Below are positions 14,667-23,918 of a stretch of 28,520 nucleotides of DNA, one piece after another. Numbering within the stretch: position 1 is the stretch's first letter; the number at the start of each line of letters is the position of its first letter. The translations under genes and the position numbers were made by a program. The stretch covers positions 1 to 28,520 of the forward strand of contig CARUQW010000016.1 of NCBI GenBank assembly GCA_949077355.1. Reading direction: 5' to 3'. Origin of the DNA: an uncultured Clostridia bacterium (GTDB lineage: Bacteria > Bacillota > Clostridia > TANB77 > CAG-508). The notes under the pieces were generated by a model. The model was given only the letters and a program-made list of their open reading frames with translations. It was not told the DNA's origin and ran no database searches.

Positions 14667-16412
14667 ATGAAAACAATAATCAAGCAAACGATAAAGAAAT
14701 ATATGGGATTTATTTTTATAATATCGCTGTTCATTACTATAAATATGTATATTTTAACACTACCTGCAAAAATAATAGGAAATGTTATTGACCTTATGAG
14801 TAACATAGAACAAAATAAGCAGGAAATCATATTTTCTCTTTTTTATTTAATAGGTACTGTAATCTTATATCTCTTCACTAGACTGCCATGGAGAGCTCTG
14901 GCAACGTATACTTCTAGAAGTTTTGAAAGAGAATTAAAAAACCAAATATTTTCTCAATTTATTCGATTAAAAATGGTAGATTTACAAAACATAAAAAATG
15001 GAGAATTTATGTCCTATTTTACAAAAGATGTGTCTGAAATTAGAAATTTCTTTTTTCGTGTGATGTCTTATGCGATTCGTGTCTTAGTAATGTCTGTAAT
15101 AATTCTTGGAACAATGGTAACCAATACCAATTTAAAGCTAACTGTTATTACTTTGTGTCCAATTATTCTAACTGGTTTTGTTGTAGTAAAATTAAAGGCT
15201 TATGTACAAAAAAGTTTTAAGAAGTCACAACAATATTTTACGGAACTTTCTGAATATGTGCAAGAAAGTACAGATAGTATTCGAACAATAAAAGCCTATG
15301 CTGGTGAATATAACCAGCTGAAAGAATTTATGAGAAAAAACGAACGATTAAAAAGAAGTAATAATACAGTAGATGTACACTCAACACTTTTATCAATTAG
15401 TATTAATTTAGGTTTTGGAATTTGTTATACAATTGCATTGTTATTAGGAAGTCAATTAGTTTTAAGTGGAGAAATTACAATTGGAGATTTTACAGCTTTT
15501 AATGCTTATATTGGATTATTTTATGGACCAGTTTACTGGATACCAAGTTTAATACAGAAATATAAAAGAGCGCAAATTTCTTATAAAAGATTAGATACAC
15601 TTTTTCAATTAGAAAGAGAAAAAATCAATCTAAAAAATATAAAAAGAGAAGAGAATTTAATAGGTGATATTGAGATAAAAGATTTAAGTTATAATTATCC
15701 AACTACCATAGAGGTAGCGTTAAAAAAGATTAATCTAAAAATACCAAAAGGAAATACCTTAGGAGTAATAGGAACCATAGGAAGTGGAAAAACAACATTA
15801 ATGAATTTGCTAATGAAATTATATACGATTCCAGATGGAAAAATAGCAATAGCAGGAAAAGATATTAATGAAATTCCTACAGAGATTATTAGAAATAATA
15901 TTTGTTATATCACACAAGAGCATTTCTTATTTTCCACTACTTTGAAAGAAAACATTACATTATTTAAAGAAGGATATGAAGAGAAAGAGATAATAGAAAG
16001 TACAACAAGAGCAATGCTAAAACAAGAATTACAAGAAATGAAAAGTGGAATTGAAACAGTAATAGGAGAAAGAGGAGTTGACTTATCAGGAGGACAAAAA
16101 CAAAGAGTACTTCTTTCAAGGGCTTTTTTACAGAAAAGTAATATTATTATTTTAGATGATGCTTTTTCTGCATTAGATAATAAGACAGAAGAACAAGTAT
16201 TAGAAAATGTAAAGAAATTAACAAAAGATAAAACATGCATTATTGTCTCCAATCGAATATCTGATATCAAAGAAGCAGATGAAATTATTGTTTTAGAAGA
16301 AGGAGAAATTGTACAAAGAGGAATTCATAAAGACTTACTTCACGAACAAGGACTTTATCGTGAATTTTATGAACAACAATCCTCAAAAGAAGAAACAAGG
16401 GAGAAAGTATGA
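14667..16412 (+). CDS. Heterodimeric ABC exporter subunit, degenerate ATP site
   Basis: This is a half-transporter with an N-terminal six-helix membrane domain (about 1-310) and a C-terminal nucleotide-binding domain (about 330-575), 581 residues long. Walker A is GTIGSGKTT (369-377) and the signature is LSGGQ (473-477). The catalytic Glu after Walker B is Asp (D498 in ILDDAFSALD), and the switch His is replaced by Asn (N529 in VSNRIS). This is the pattern of the non-hydrolysing site in heterodimeric multidrug exporters. It overlaps the start of its partner by 4 bases. The substrate, a drug, lipid or peptide, cannot be read from the sequence. Confidence 0.9.
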   Translation: MKTIIKQTIKKYMGFIFIISLFITINMYILTLPAKIIGNVIDLMSNIEQNKQEIIFSLFYLIGTVILYLFTRLPWRALATYTSRSFERELKNQIFSQFIRLKMVDLQNIKNGEFMSYFTKDVSEIRNFFFRVMSYAIRVLVMSVIILGTMVTNTNLKLTVITLCPIILTGFVVVKLKAYVQKSFKKSQQYFTELSEYVQESTDSIRTIKAYAGEYNQLKEFMRKNERLKRSNNTVDVHSTLLSISINLGFGICYTIALLLGSQLVLSGEITIGDFTAFNAYIGLFYGPVYWIPSLIQKYKRAQISYKRLDTLFQLEREKINLKNIKREENLIGDIEIKDLSYNYPTTIEVALKKINLKIPKGNTLGVIGTIGSGKTTLMNLLMKLYTIPDGKIAIAGKDINEIPTEIIRNNICYITQEHFLFSTTLKENITLFKEGYEEKEIIESTTRAMLKQELQEMKSGIETVIGERGVDLSGGQKQRVLLSRAFLQKSNIIILDDAFSALDNKTEEQVLENVKKLTKDKTCIIVSNRISDIKEADEIIVLEEGEIVQRGIHKDLLHEQGLYREFYEQQSSKEETREKV

Positions 16413-18151
16413 AAAATAAAACATTAAAAAGAGCATATCAATTAGCTAAACCACATAAAAAGACAATTATAATTGTATCGATATTATCCATTTTAGTAGC
16501 TATTACAGAAATCGTAAGACCTTATTTAATAGAGATTGTAATTGACCAATATCTAACCAAAGGAATGATCCAACAAGGATTTTTCACGATTACAATGATA
16601 GGATTGATTTATCTTGCTTTGGTGTTAATAGGAAATATAGTTGATTTTATTGCAACCACTACCACTAATATGATGGGGGAAGAAGTAATTTATTCTTTGC
16701 GTAATCGATTATTTCGTTATACGCAAAATGCAAACATAACATTTCATGATAAAACCTCAGCAGGTAAGCTATTTGTAAGAATTACAAATGATATAGAAGA
16801 TATTGCAGCATTATTTAAAGAAGTGATAGCCACCTTTTTAAAAGATATTCTTATGATAATAGCAGTTATTGCTATTATGTTATATATTAGTATTAATTTG
16901 AGTATAATGGCATTGTTTGCGATTCCTTTTATTTTATTTTTTTCTTATGCATTGACAAAAATGCTAAATAAAATTTATGATAAAGCGAAAGCAATTCGAA
17001 CCAATATGAATACTTTTTTAGCAGAATCTATTTATGGAGCTAAAATTATTAAAATTTTTAACATTCAAAATGAAAAACAAAAAGAATTAGAAAAATATAC
17101 TAAAATGTATCGTGATACAAGAGCAAAAGAAGGGATTATCCAAGCATTATTGCCAGGAATTATGACTATTTTAGAAAATCTTGTGATTGCTATTATTATA
17201 TGGGCTTGTATTCATCATTGGTTTGGACTTAATTTAGAAGTAGGCTTTATTTATGTCTTCACAACTTATATTAATAAACTATTTGAACCGATTACAAGAA
17301 TTGTAGAAAACATAGAAACAGTACAAGAAGCTCTTGTATCGATTGATAAAGTATATGATATCTTAGATGAAAAGCAATATTTAGAAGATTTTGAAAGTGG
17401 AAAAAAATTAGAAAAGATACAAGGAAAAATAGAATTTAAGCATGTCTGGTTTTCTTATGACAATAAAAATTGGGTATTGCAAGATGTGAATTTTACAATT
17501 GAACCAGGACAAAGTGCTGCATTTGTGGGAAAGACAGGTTCTGGAAAAACAACCATTACAAATCTGATTAATCGTTTTTATGACATTCAAAAAGGAGAAA
17601 TTTTAATTGATGGTATTAACATCAAAGAAATTAATTTGCGTAGCCTTAGGAGTCATATTGGAACAATCTTACAAGATCCATTTATTTTTGCCAAAAGCAT
17701 TAAAGACAATATACGATTAAATCGAAACTTAGATGATGAATCTGTACAAAAAGCAATTGATTTAGCATCAGCTGATGAATTTGTTAAAGGATTACCAGAA
17801 GGAATGGAAGAAATATCGCAAGAAAGAGGAAATTCTTATTCAGCAGGACAAAAGCAATTATTAGCTTTTGCAAGAGTATTTGCTCATGAGCCAGATATTT
17901 TTATTTTAGACGAAGCAACTGCAAATATAGATACTTATACAGAAAGACTAATACAAAAATCAATTGAGAGAATATCATCTAACAAAACATCTATTTTTAT
18001 AGCACATCGTTTATCAACCATTGTAAATGTCGATAAAATAATAGTATTGTATAATGGAAAAATTATCGAGGAAGGAAATCATAATGACTTAATACAAATA
18101 GATGGCTATTATGCAAAACTCTACAACTCCTATTATGAAAGTTTAGGATAG
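16409..18151 (+). CDS. Heterodimeric ABC exporter subunit, catalytic ATP site
   Basis: This is the partner half-transporter, 580 residues, with six membrane helices and then an ATPase domain. Walker A is GKTGSGKTT (374-382), Walker B ends with the catalytic Glu (E502 in ILDEATANID) and the switch His is intact (H533 in AHRLST). Its signature is YSAGQ (477-481) instead of LSGGQ. It therefore supplies the weak signature facing the first subunit's degenerate site, while the first subunit's LSGGQ completes the active site. The defects in the two proteins are complementary, which shows they work as a pair. A palindromic hairpin begins at the stop codon. Confidence 0.92.
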   Translation: MKNKTLKRAYQLAKPHKKTIIIVSILSILVAITEIVRPYLIEIVIDQYLTKGMIQQGFFTITMIGLIYLALVLIGNIVDFIATTTTNMMGEEVIYSLRNRLFRYTQNANITFHDKTSAGKLFVRITNDIEDIAALFKEVIATFLKDILMIIAVIAIMLYISINLSIMALFAIPFILFFSYALTKMLNKIYDKAKAIRTNMNTFLAESIYGAKIIKIFNIQNEKQKELEKYTKMYRDTRAKEGIIQALLPGIMTILENLVIAIIIWACIHHWFGLNLEVGFIYVFTTYINKLFEPITRIVENIETVQEALVSIDKVYDILDEKQYLEDFESGKKLEKIQGKIEFKHVWFSYDNKNWVLQDVNFTIEPGQSAAFVGKTGSGKTTITNLINRFYDIQKGEILIDGINIKEINLRSLRSHIGTILQDPFIFAKSIKDNIRLNRNLDDESVQKAIDLASADEFVKGLPEGMEEISQERGNSYSAGQKQLLAFARVFAHEPDIFILDEATANIDTYTERLIQKSIERISSNKTSIFIAHRLSTIVNVDKIIVLYNGKIIEEGNHNDLIQIDGYYAKLYNSYYESLG

Positions 18152-18183
18152 AGGGATTTTAGGGACGTTCCTTAAAATCCCTC
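18151..18183 (+). repeat. GAGGGATTTTA hairpin repeat
   Basis: Perfect 11-bp arms at 18151-18161 and 18173-18183 flank GGGACGTTCCT. It starts at the last base of the ABC gene. It is the same family as the fhs terminator, but here no clean T tract follows, so a different role such as RNA 3'-end protection or a mobile repeat is possible. Confidence 0.75.
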
Positions 18184-18227
18184 CCTATCATTTTACCTTT
18201 GAGTAGTTGCAAATTTATACAAAAAAG

Positions 18228-18253
18228 AAAGTCTAAGTATAGACTTTTTTTTT
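18228..18253 (+). terminator. Intrinsic terminator before the coiled-coil gene
   Basis: Arms AAAGTCTA (18228-18235) and TAGACTTT (18240-18247) with a 4-base loop are followed by a T tract. The right arm overlaps the -35 box of the next promoter. Confidence 0.75.
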
Positions 18254-18268
18254 CTTTTTCGATATAAT
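18240..18268 (+). promoter_or_regulatory. Promoter for the coiled-coil protein gene
   Basis: TATAAT at 18263-18268 is preceded by TAGACT at 18240-18245 with a 17-bp spacer. The -35 box lies in the right arm of the terminator hairpin. Confidence 0.6.
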
Positions 18269-18302
18269 AGGGAATATAATAAAGGTAGGAGGTTACATCA
18301 AA

Positions 18303-19841
18303 ATGTATGAAAGAAGCGCCATAGTTTTAGAAAGATACATAGAAAAAATATTAGAATTCAATAAAAACTATAATTTAAAGAAAAATAATGAAAATTACAA
18401 TGAATTAATGAATGAAATAGAAGAATATCAAGTAATGACAAAACAGGAATTAGCAGTAATACAAGATTTTGATGATACCGTAAAGCAAATAGAAAATTTG
18501 CAACAAGAACAAGAAAAAATATATAAATCGAATAAAGAATTAGAAGGTAATAGAACACAACTATTCAAAGATTTAGGAGAAGATGCTAAAACATTGGAAA
18601 ACAAATTGATAAAAATAGAAGATGCATTAGAAAGAAATAATGACAAACTAAAAGAAATTAGAGAAGAATTTATCAAATGTTTAAGTGATTTTTCACAAAA
18701 ACAAAAAGATAGAAACAAATGTGAAAAGGCAAGAAGAGTAGGAGAAGCGAAACACGTAGAATATCTTCAAAAAATTAATGAAGAATTTAGTCAAATTGAT
18801 GTAAGAGATGCAGTGAATCTAAAAGATTTTATTAGTTCAGAAAAAGAACAAGTAAAACAAGAAGCATTAGAAATTATGACAAAAAACGGAAAAAATGAGA
18901 GGGTAGCTTTTAATCAAGATGTATTAAAAAAAGCAATTAATACAAGAATCGACATTGCTGAAAAAGAAGCGGAATGCTATATTCTAGTTTTTGATCGAAT
19001 GAAAAAATTACTAGGAGAAAAAGACACAGAAACTATCAAATTAAATAAATATAAAAAAGTTCTACGTGATACAAGTGTAAAATTAGCTTTCTTAAGAGCG
19101 AAGAAAGAATACATAGTAGGTTTCTTAGATTATGAAAGAATGACAGCAATCAGTGGAACAAGAGCACACAAAAAAATGATGGTAGAAGCATGTAACAATT
19201 TCGAATTAGATATGATACAAATTAAAAATTTATATCAACTGATTTTAAAAGAAATTAGTAATAAATCAACACAAAAAGCATATAGAGAATTATATAACAA
19301 AACTTATTTGAAAAATATAGAAGATAAAGAAAAGAATTTCGAAGAAGAAGTTAACAATGTTAATATTAGTATGGGAACAGTGATTAATTCAAACTATTGG
19401 AGAATTGAAGGAATTAAAAATATTTATAATGTATTCCAAGAAGAAGTTTCAGAGAAATTCGAAAAAGATTTGTCAGAATATCAACTAGAAGAGTCAGAAG
19501 AGTCAGAAGAAGTAGAAGAGTTTTATGAAGATGATTATGAGTGCGAATATGATAAAAAATTCGAAACAGATGATGACGAATATGAAGATTATGATAAATA
19601 TGAATACGATGACGAATACAACGACGAAGACGAGGAAAACGATGAGGAAGAAGATGATGAAGACAAATATGAAGAAGATGATAAAGATGATTATGAAGAC
19701 GAAGATGAAGAGGACAATGAATTTGATGATGAAGAAAGCCTAGAAGAACTAATAGAAAAGAGTAGAAAAAAAGCCAATAGTAAAGAAAAACAAAACAAAG
19801 AAGATAGTAGAGGACTATTTGGAAAATTGTTTAGGAAATAA
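18303..19841 (+). CDS. Coiled-coil protein with long acidic tail
   Basis: I do not recognise the family. The 512 residues lack a signal peptide or membrane segment. Residues 1-390 are mostly charged and helical with coiled-coil character (for example IENLQQEQEKIYKSNKELEG). From about 393 to 480 comes a nearly unbroken Asp/Glu/Tyr-rich region, and the end is basic with GLFGKLFRK, possibly an amphipathic membrane-touching helix. It has its own promoter and an AGGAGG site before ATG. A structural, scaffolding or polycation-binding role is conceivable but unproven. The acidic stretch is simple-sequence DNA (GAA/GAT repeats) and probably varies in length between strains. Confidence 0.8.
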   Translation: MYERSAIVLERYIEKILEFNKNYNLKKNNENYNELMNEIEEYQVMTKQELAVIQDFDDTVKQIENLQQEQEKIYKSNKELEGNRTQLFKDLGEDAKTLENKLIKIEDALERNNDKLKEIREEFIKCLSDFSQKQKDRNKCEKARRVGEAKHVEYLQKINEEFSQIDVRDAVNLKDFISSEKEQVKQEALEIMTKNGKNERVAFNQDVLKKAINTRIDIAEKEAECYILVFDRMKKLLGEKDTETIKLNKYKKVLRDTSVKLAFLRAKKEYIVGFLDYERMTAISGTRAHKKMMVEACNNFELDMIQIKNLYQLILKEISNKSTQKAYRELYNKTYLKNIEDKEKNFEEEVNNVNISMGTVINSNYWRIEGIKNIYNVFQEEVSEKFEKDLSEYQLEESEESEEVEEFYEDDYECEYDKKFETDDDEYEDYDKYEYDDEYNDEDEENDEEEDDEDKYEEDDKDDYEDEDEEDNEFDDEESLEELIEKSRKKANSKEKQNKEDSRGLFGKLFRK

Positions 19842-19846
19842 AAGAT

Positions 19847-19873
19847 GGGGCATTAGGAAGATTCCTGTGTCCC
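19847..19873 (+). terminator. Hairpin after the coiled-coil gene
   Basis: A perfect AGGAA/TTCCT stem lies inside outer GGGGCA/TGTCCC pairing (one G-U pair), followed by T/A-rich sequence. It is probably a weak terminator, loosely similar to the other GGGAC hairpins here. Confidence 0.5.
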
Positions 19874-19910
19874 TTTAAAAATTTTAATAGAATAAAAAAG
19901 GAGGAAGCAA

Positions 19911-22520
19911 ATGTTAAAACTACAAAAAATAACGAAAGATTATTTATCAGGAGACACAGCTGTAAAAGCACTAAAAGGAATCAATATTGAATTTAGAAAA
20001 AATGAATTTGTATCCATATTAGGGCAAAGTGGATGTGGAAAAACAACATTGCTAAATATTATAGGAGGATTAGATCGATATACTTCTGGAGATTTAATTA
20101 TCAATGGAAAGTCTACCAAAAAATTTAAAGATAAAGATTGGGATGCTTATCGAAATTATTCAATTGGATTTGTATTTCAAAGCTACAATCTAATTCCACA
20201 TCAAACCATATTATCAAATGTAGAATTAGCATTGACGATATCAGGAGTATCTAAAAAAGAGAGAAGACAAAGAGCAATAAAAGCGTTAGAAGATGTTGGG
20301 TTAGGAGAACAAATTTACAAAAAGCCAAATCAACTATCTGGTGGGCAGATGCAAAGGGTAGCCATAGCCAGAGCACTAGTAAATAATCCAGATATTATTT
20401 TAGCAGATGAACCAACTGGAGCATTGGATACCAAAACAAGTGTGCAAATCATGGAAATACTAAAAGAAATAGCAAAAGAAAAATTAATCATAATGGTTAC
20501 GCACAATCCAGAATTAGCCGAAAAATATTCTACTCGAATTGTAAAAATATTAGATGGTGTGATTACAGATGATTCTAAACCATTTACTCCTGAAGACCAA
20601 GAAAAAGAAGAAACAGAAGCCAAGACAGGAAGAACTTCAATGAAATTTTTCACAGCTTTGCGATTAAGTCTAAATAATCTAATGACCAAGAAAGGAAGAA
20701 CATTATTAACTTCATTTGCAGGAAGTATAGGAATTATCGGAATAGCTCTTATTTTAGCAATCTCAACAGGAGTACAAAATTATATTAACAAAGTAGAAGA
20801 AGACACCCTTTCATCTTACCCTATCACAATTGAAGAATCTACTATAGATATGTCTAGTATGATGCAAAGTATGATGGGAAATGTAAAAGCAAAGGAAGAA
20901 CAAGAAGAAGGAAAAGTCTATTCAGCGGATATTATGAATGAGATGGTAACTACATTATCCAATAAAAAAGAAAATAATAATTTAGCAGAATTGAAAAAAT
21001 ATTTAGAAGAAGAAAACAATGAAATAACCAATAACAGTAATAGCATAGAATATGGTTATAATCTAAAAATAAATCTATACAAAGAAAATACAGAAAATGG
21101 AATTGTTAGAGTCAATCCAAGTACTGTTATGAATGCTTTTGGTATGGGAGAAATGATAGAAGCTCAAAATAATTCCTCAATGGCATCTATGTTTGGAAGT
21201 TCCATGATGACCAATACCGATATCTGGATTGAAATGTTAGACAATCAAAAGTTACTAGAAACGCAATTTGATTTAGTAAAAGGAACATGGCCAAAAGAAC
21301 ACAATGAAGTAGTTTTAATTTTAAAAGAAGATGGTAGAATCGATGATTACACGCTATATTCTTTAGGATTAAAAAATCAAGAGGAATTAAAGAAAAAATG
21401 GAAAGCAGTAGAAAATGGAGAAAAATTAGAAGAAACGCAAGAGAGTGAGTCTTATACTTATGATGAATTACTAAACTTATCTTTTAAGTTATTATTAAAT
21501 TCTGACTATTATAAAAAGGAAAATGGATTATGGATAAATCAAGAAGATAATGACGAATATATGAAAGAAAAAATAAAAGAAGCGGAAAGTATCAAGATAG
21601 TAGGAATTATTAAACAAAATGAAGAAAGTGTTGCTTCCACAGCTGTAACAAGTGGAATTGGCTATACGAAAAAATTAAAAGAATATGTAATCAATCAATC
21701 CAATGAATCTGAAATTGTAAAAGAACAGAAAGAAAACAAAGAAACGAATGTATTTTCTGGACTAAAATTCCCAACAGAAGAAGAAAAAGAAAACTATACG
21801 ATGACGAATTTAACAAATGAACAGCGAATGGCAATGAGTAAGTTAAGCAGCGAAGAAATTGCGAAAATGATGGAAACTTATACAGCTAACAAAGAGGCTA
21901 GTTATGAAAAAAATCTAGAAAAGTTAGCGGCTATTGATTTACAACAACCAACTTCTATTAACATCTATCCAAAAAACTTTAATGCAAAAGATAAAATAGC
22001 AGAAGCAATTGAAAACTATAATGAAAAGCAAAAACAAGAAGGAAAAGAAGAAAATGTAATTAATTATACAGACATGGTAGGCCTTATGATGAAATCCGTT
22101 AGTCAAATTATTGATACCATCAGTTATGTATTAATTGCCTTTGTAGCTATTTCACTTATCGTATCTTCTATTATGATAGGAATTATAACCTATATTTCTG
22201 TATTAGAAAGAACCAAGGAAATTGGAATTTTAAGAGCAATTGGAGCATCCAAAAAAGATATTTCAAGAGTATTTAATGCAGAGACTTTTATTGTAGGATT
22301 AATATCTGGACTATTAGGAATTGGAATTACAATTTTATTGACGATTCCAATTAATAGCTTAATTTACGCTTTAGCAGGTGTAACAGTCAATGCCATGGTA
22401 CCACCAATTGCTGGTGCTATATTAGTCATAATTAGTATGCTGTTAACCATGATTGCAGGACTAATACCAGCCAAAATGGCAAGCAAGAAAGATCCAGTAG
22501 AAGCCTTAAGAACAGAATAA
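19911..22520 (+). CDS. MacB-like ABC transporter, fused ATPase and permease
   Basis: A single 869-residue chain joins an ATPase to an FtsX-type permease. The ATPase (1-220) has Walker A GQSGCGKTT (38-46), LSGGQ (142-146) and Walker B with D166-E167, then PTGALD. A linker leads to a first membrane helix near 270-290 and a large extracellular domain of about 440 residues. Three more helices come at the end, with ERTKEIGILRAIGASKKDI between the first two of them. These transporters are usually mechanotransmission pumps or act in peptide-antibiotic defence. No two-component system lies beside it, so the substrate is unknown. The HTH-membrane gene 40 bases downstream is probably co-transcribed. 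Confidence 0.92.
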   Translation: MLKLQKITKDYLSGDTAVKALKGINIEFRKNEFVSILGQSGCGKTTLLNIIGGLDRYTSGDLIINGKSTKKFKDKDWDAYRNYSIGFVFQSYNLIPHQTILSNVELALTISGVSKKERRQRAIKALEDVGLGEQIYKKPNQLSGGQMQRVAIARALVNNPDIILADEPTGALDTKTSVQIMEILKEIAKEKLIIMVTHNPELAEKYSTRIVKILDGVITDDSKPFTPEDQEKEETEAKTGRTSMKFFTALRLSLNNLMTKKGRTLLTSFAGSIGIIGIALILAISTGVQNYINKVEEDTLSSYPITIEESTIDMSSMMQSMMGNVKAKEEQEEGKVYSADIMNEMVTTLSNKKENNNLAELKKYLEEENNEITNNSNSIEYGYNLKINLYKENTENGIVRVNPSTVMNAFGMGEMIEAQNNSSMASMFGSSMMTNTDIWIEMLDNQKLLETQFDLVKGTWPKEHNEVVLILKEDGRIDDYTLYSLGLKNQEELKKKWKAVENGEKLEETQESESYTYDELLNLSFKLLLNSDYYKKENGLWINQEDNDEYMKEKIKEAESIKIVGIIKQNEESVASTAVTSGIGYTKKLKEYVINQSNESEIVKEQKENKETNVFSGLKFPTEEEKENYTMTNLTNEQRMAMSKLSSEEIAKMMETYTANKEASYEKNLEKLAAIDLQQPTSINIYPKNFNAKDKIAEAIENYNEKQKQEGKEENVINYTDMVGLMMKSVSQIIDTISYVLIAFVAISLIVSSIMIGIITYISVLERTKEIGILRAIGASKKDISRVFNAETFIVGLISGLLGIGITILLTIPINSLIYALAGVTVNAMVPPIAGAILVIISMLLTMIAGLIPAKMASKKDPVEALRTE

Positions 22521-22560
22521 AAAGAAAATTAGAGCCCAGAAGAAAGGGGATAAAGAAAAA

Positions 22561-23004
22561 ATGGAAGAAAATGCAAAAGAAGAATTAAAAATTGAAACCA
22601 GAACATTAGAACAACTATTAAAAGATTTAAGAGAAGAAAAAAATTGGACTTATATTCACATTGTAGATGAATTACAAAAATTAGGATTAACCGTTGATGA
22701 AAAGAAAGTAAAAAAATGGGAAATTGGATTAGAATATCCAGAAATAGAGGAAATTTATAAATTATCAGAACTTTATTACATACCAAGTGACAATTTTGTT
22801 ATGGCCAAAACTAACAGTTATCAAGAAGGGCTAGCATCTGTACATGCAACATTAATTAAGTGGGTTTGCTATCTTACAGGACTTTCTCTAAAAATTGGAT
22901 ACATCGGGTTCTATGTTATCTTTACAATTGCTGCAATTGGCTCACTCATGTTCTTTATAGGACAATTAAATCATGTAGTAGAATTAGGAAAAGACAAACT
23001 TTAA
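22561..23004 (+). CDS. Membrane-anchored helix-turn-helix protein
   Basis: The 147 residues begin with a Cro/C1-type helix-turn-helix (about 13-70: LEQLLKDLREEKNWTYIHIV, then KVKKWEIGLEYPEIEEIYKL). A linker and one or two hydrophobic segments follow (about 98-132). It is probably a regulator tethered to the membrane, perhaps for the ABC transporter encoded just before it; that link is inference from the 40-base gap and shared strand. AAAGGGG precedes the ATG by about 10 bases. A repeat hairpin begins at its stop codon. Confidence 0.8.
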   Translation: MEENAKEELKIETRTLEQLLKDLREEKNWTYIHIVDELQKLGLTVDEKKVKKWEIGLEYPEIEEIYKLSELYYIPSDNFVMAKTNSYQEGLASVHATLIKWVCYLTGLSLKIGYIGFYVIFTIAAIGSLMFFIGQLNHVVELGKDKL

Positions 23005-23034
23005 TGTGCAGTTGGGGACGTTTCCTTTTTCACA
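23005..23034 (+). repeat. GGGGACGTTTCC hairpin repeat, copy 2
   Basis: It shares the core GGGGACGTTTCC and the right arm TTTTTCACA with copy 1 (6975-7004). The left arm differs at two positions (TGTGCAG). It starts one base after the HTH gene stop. Confidence 0.8.
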
Positions 23035-23070
23035 TTTCCTTTTTAAAAAATAAAAATTTGTCTAAAAATG

Positions 23071-23099
23071 TTGCAAAAAGAATTTTATTAAGATATAAT
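23071..23099 (+). promoter_or_regulatory. Promoter for the 23134 gene
   Basis: TTGCAA (23071-23076), a 17-bp spacer and TATAAT (23094-23099) are followed by AAGGGG and the ATG at 23134. Confidence 0.7.
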
Positions 23100-23133
23100 C
23101 AGGATAGAAAAGCAATAAGAAAGGGGAATAAAA

Positions 23134-23868
23134 ATGGAAGAAAATAAAAAAGAAACAAAACCAGTTGAAAAAAAGGAAGAAAAGAAAGTTGCTGATAAGA
23201 AAGTAGAAACAGAAGTTAAGAAAGAGGAAAAAAAGACTAACGATAAAAAAGTAACAGAAGCGAAAAAAGAAGAAAAAACAAAAAAAGCTGAAAAGAAACA
23301 AGAAAAAGATGGTAAAAAGAAAAATAATGCTGTTATCATAGGAATTATTATCGTAGCCATTGTACTAGTTGCTTTAGTAGCAGGTAAATTTTTGATGCCA
23401 GAGTCACCATCTAAAGCATTAGATAATACATTAAATGAATTAAAAGTAGGAACTTATGCTCAAAATATATTATCTGGTTTAGCTGATGGAGAAGATGAAG
23501 TTAATGCGGAAATGCAAAAATTATTTTTTGAAAAACTAGAATGGAAAATCTTAGGAGTACAAGAAGAAGGAGATAAAGCAACAGTTGAAATTGAAATTAA
23601 AAACAAAGACTTTAAAACTATCATTGGAAACTATATGCAAAAAGCATTAAAAGCAGCATTTAGTGGACAAAATATAAGTGAAGAAGAAATGACAAATTAT
23701 TTAATGGAAGAATTAAGAAACGAAGAAACTCAAATAGTAACCAACAATCAATCTATTGTATTACAAAAACAAGACGGAAAATGGGATGTTGCAGAAGAAG
23801 AAAACTTTGTTAATGCTGTACTACCAGGACTATATGAAGCAATGAATTCATTTAATCAACAACAATAA
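23134..23868 (+). CDS. Single-pass membrane protein with NTF2-like-type outer domain
   Basis: The 244 residues start with about 63 cytoplasmic residues made mostly of Lys and Glu. One membrane helix follows (about 66-86), then a secreted domain of about 155 residues (SPSKALDNTLNELKVGTYAQ onward). This layout, with a helical start and a beta-rich end (QSIVLQKQDGKWDVA), resembles DUF4878/DUF5105-type NTF2-like domains of cell-surface proteins in Firmicutes. That resemblance is by eye only. The gene has its own promoter and is closed by a bidirectional terminator shared with ytxC. Function is unknown. Confidence 0.75.
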   Translation: MEENKKETKPVEKKEEKKVADKKVETEVKKEEKKTNDKKVTEAKKEEKTKKAEKKQEKDGKKKNNAVIIGIIIVAIVLVALVAGKFLMPESPSKALDNTLNELKVGTYAQNILSGLADGEDEVNAEMQKLFFEKLEWKILGVQEEGDKATVEIEIKNKDFKTIIGNYMQKALKAAFSGQNISEEEMTNYLMEELRNEETQIVTNNQSIVLQKQDGKWDVAEEENFVNAVLPGLYEAMNSFNQQQ

Positions 23869-23874
23869 AATAAG

Positions 23875-23918
23875 AAATTCCACATCAGAAGTTTAAGAAG
23901 GCTCTGATTGTGGAATTT
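23875..23918. terminator. Bidirectional terminator between 23134 gene and ytxC
   Basis: Left arm AAATTCCACATCAGA (23875-23889) pairs with the right arm at 23903-23918 with one bulged T. T-rich runs lie on both sides. The hairpin overlaps the last codons of ytxC, which converges from the right. Confidence 0.8.

Noticed and set aside
19525..19743. A Met/Lys/Thr-rich frame inside the acidic tail of the coiled-coil gene
   Set aside because: It is the shifted reading of GAA/GAT simple sequence and has no start signals.
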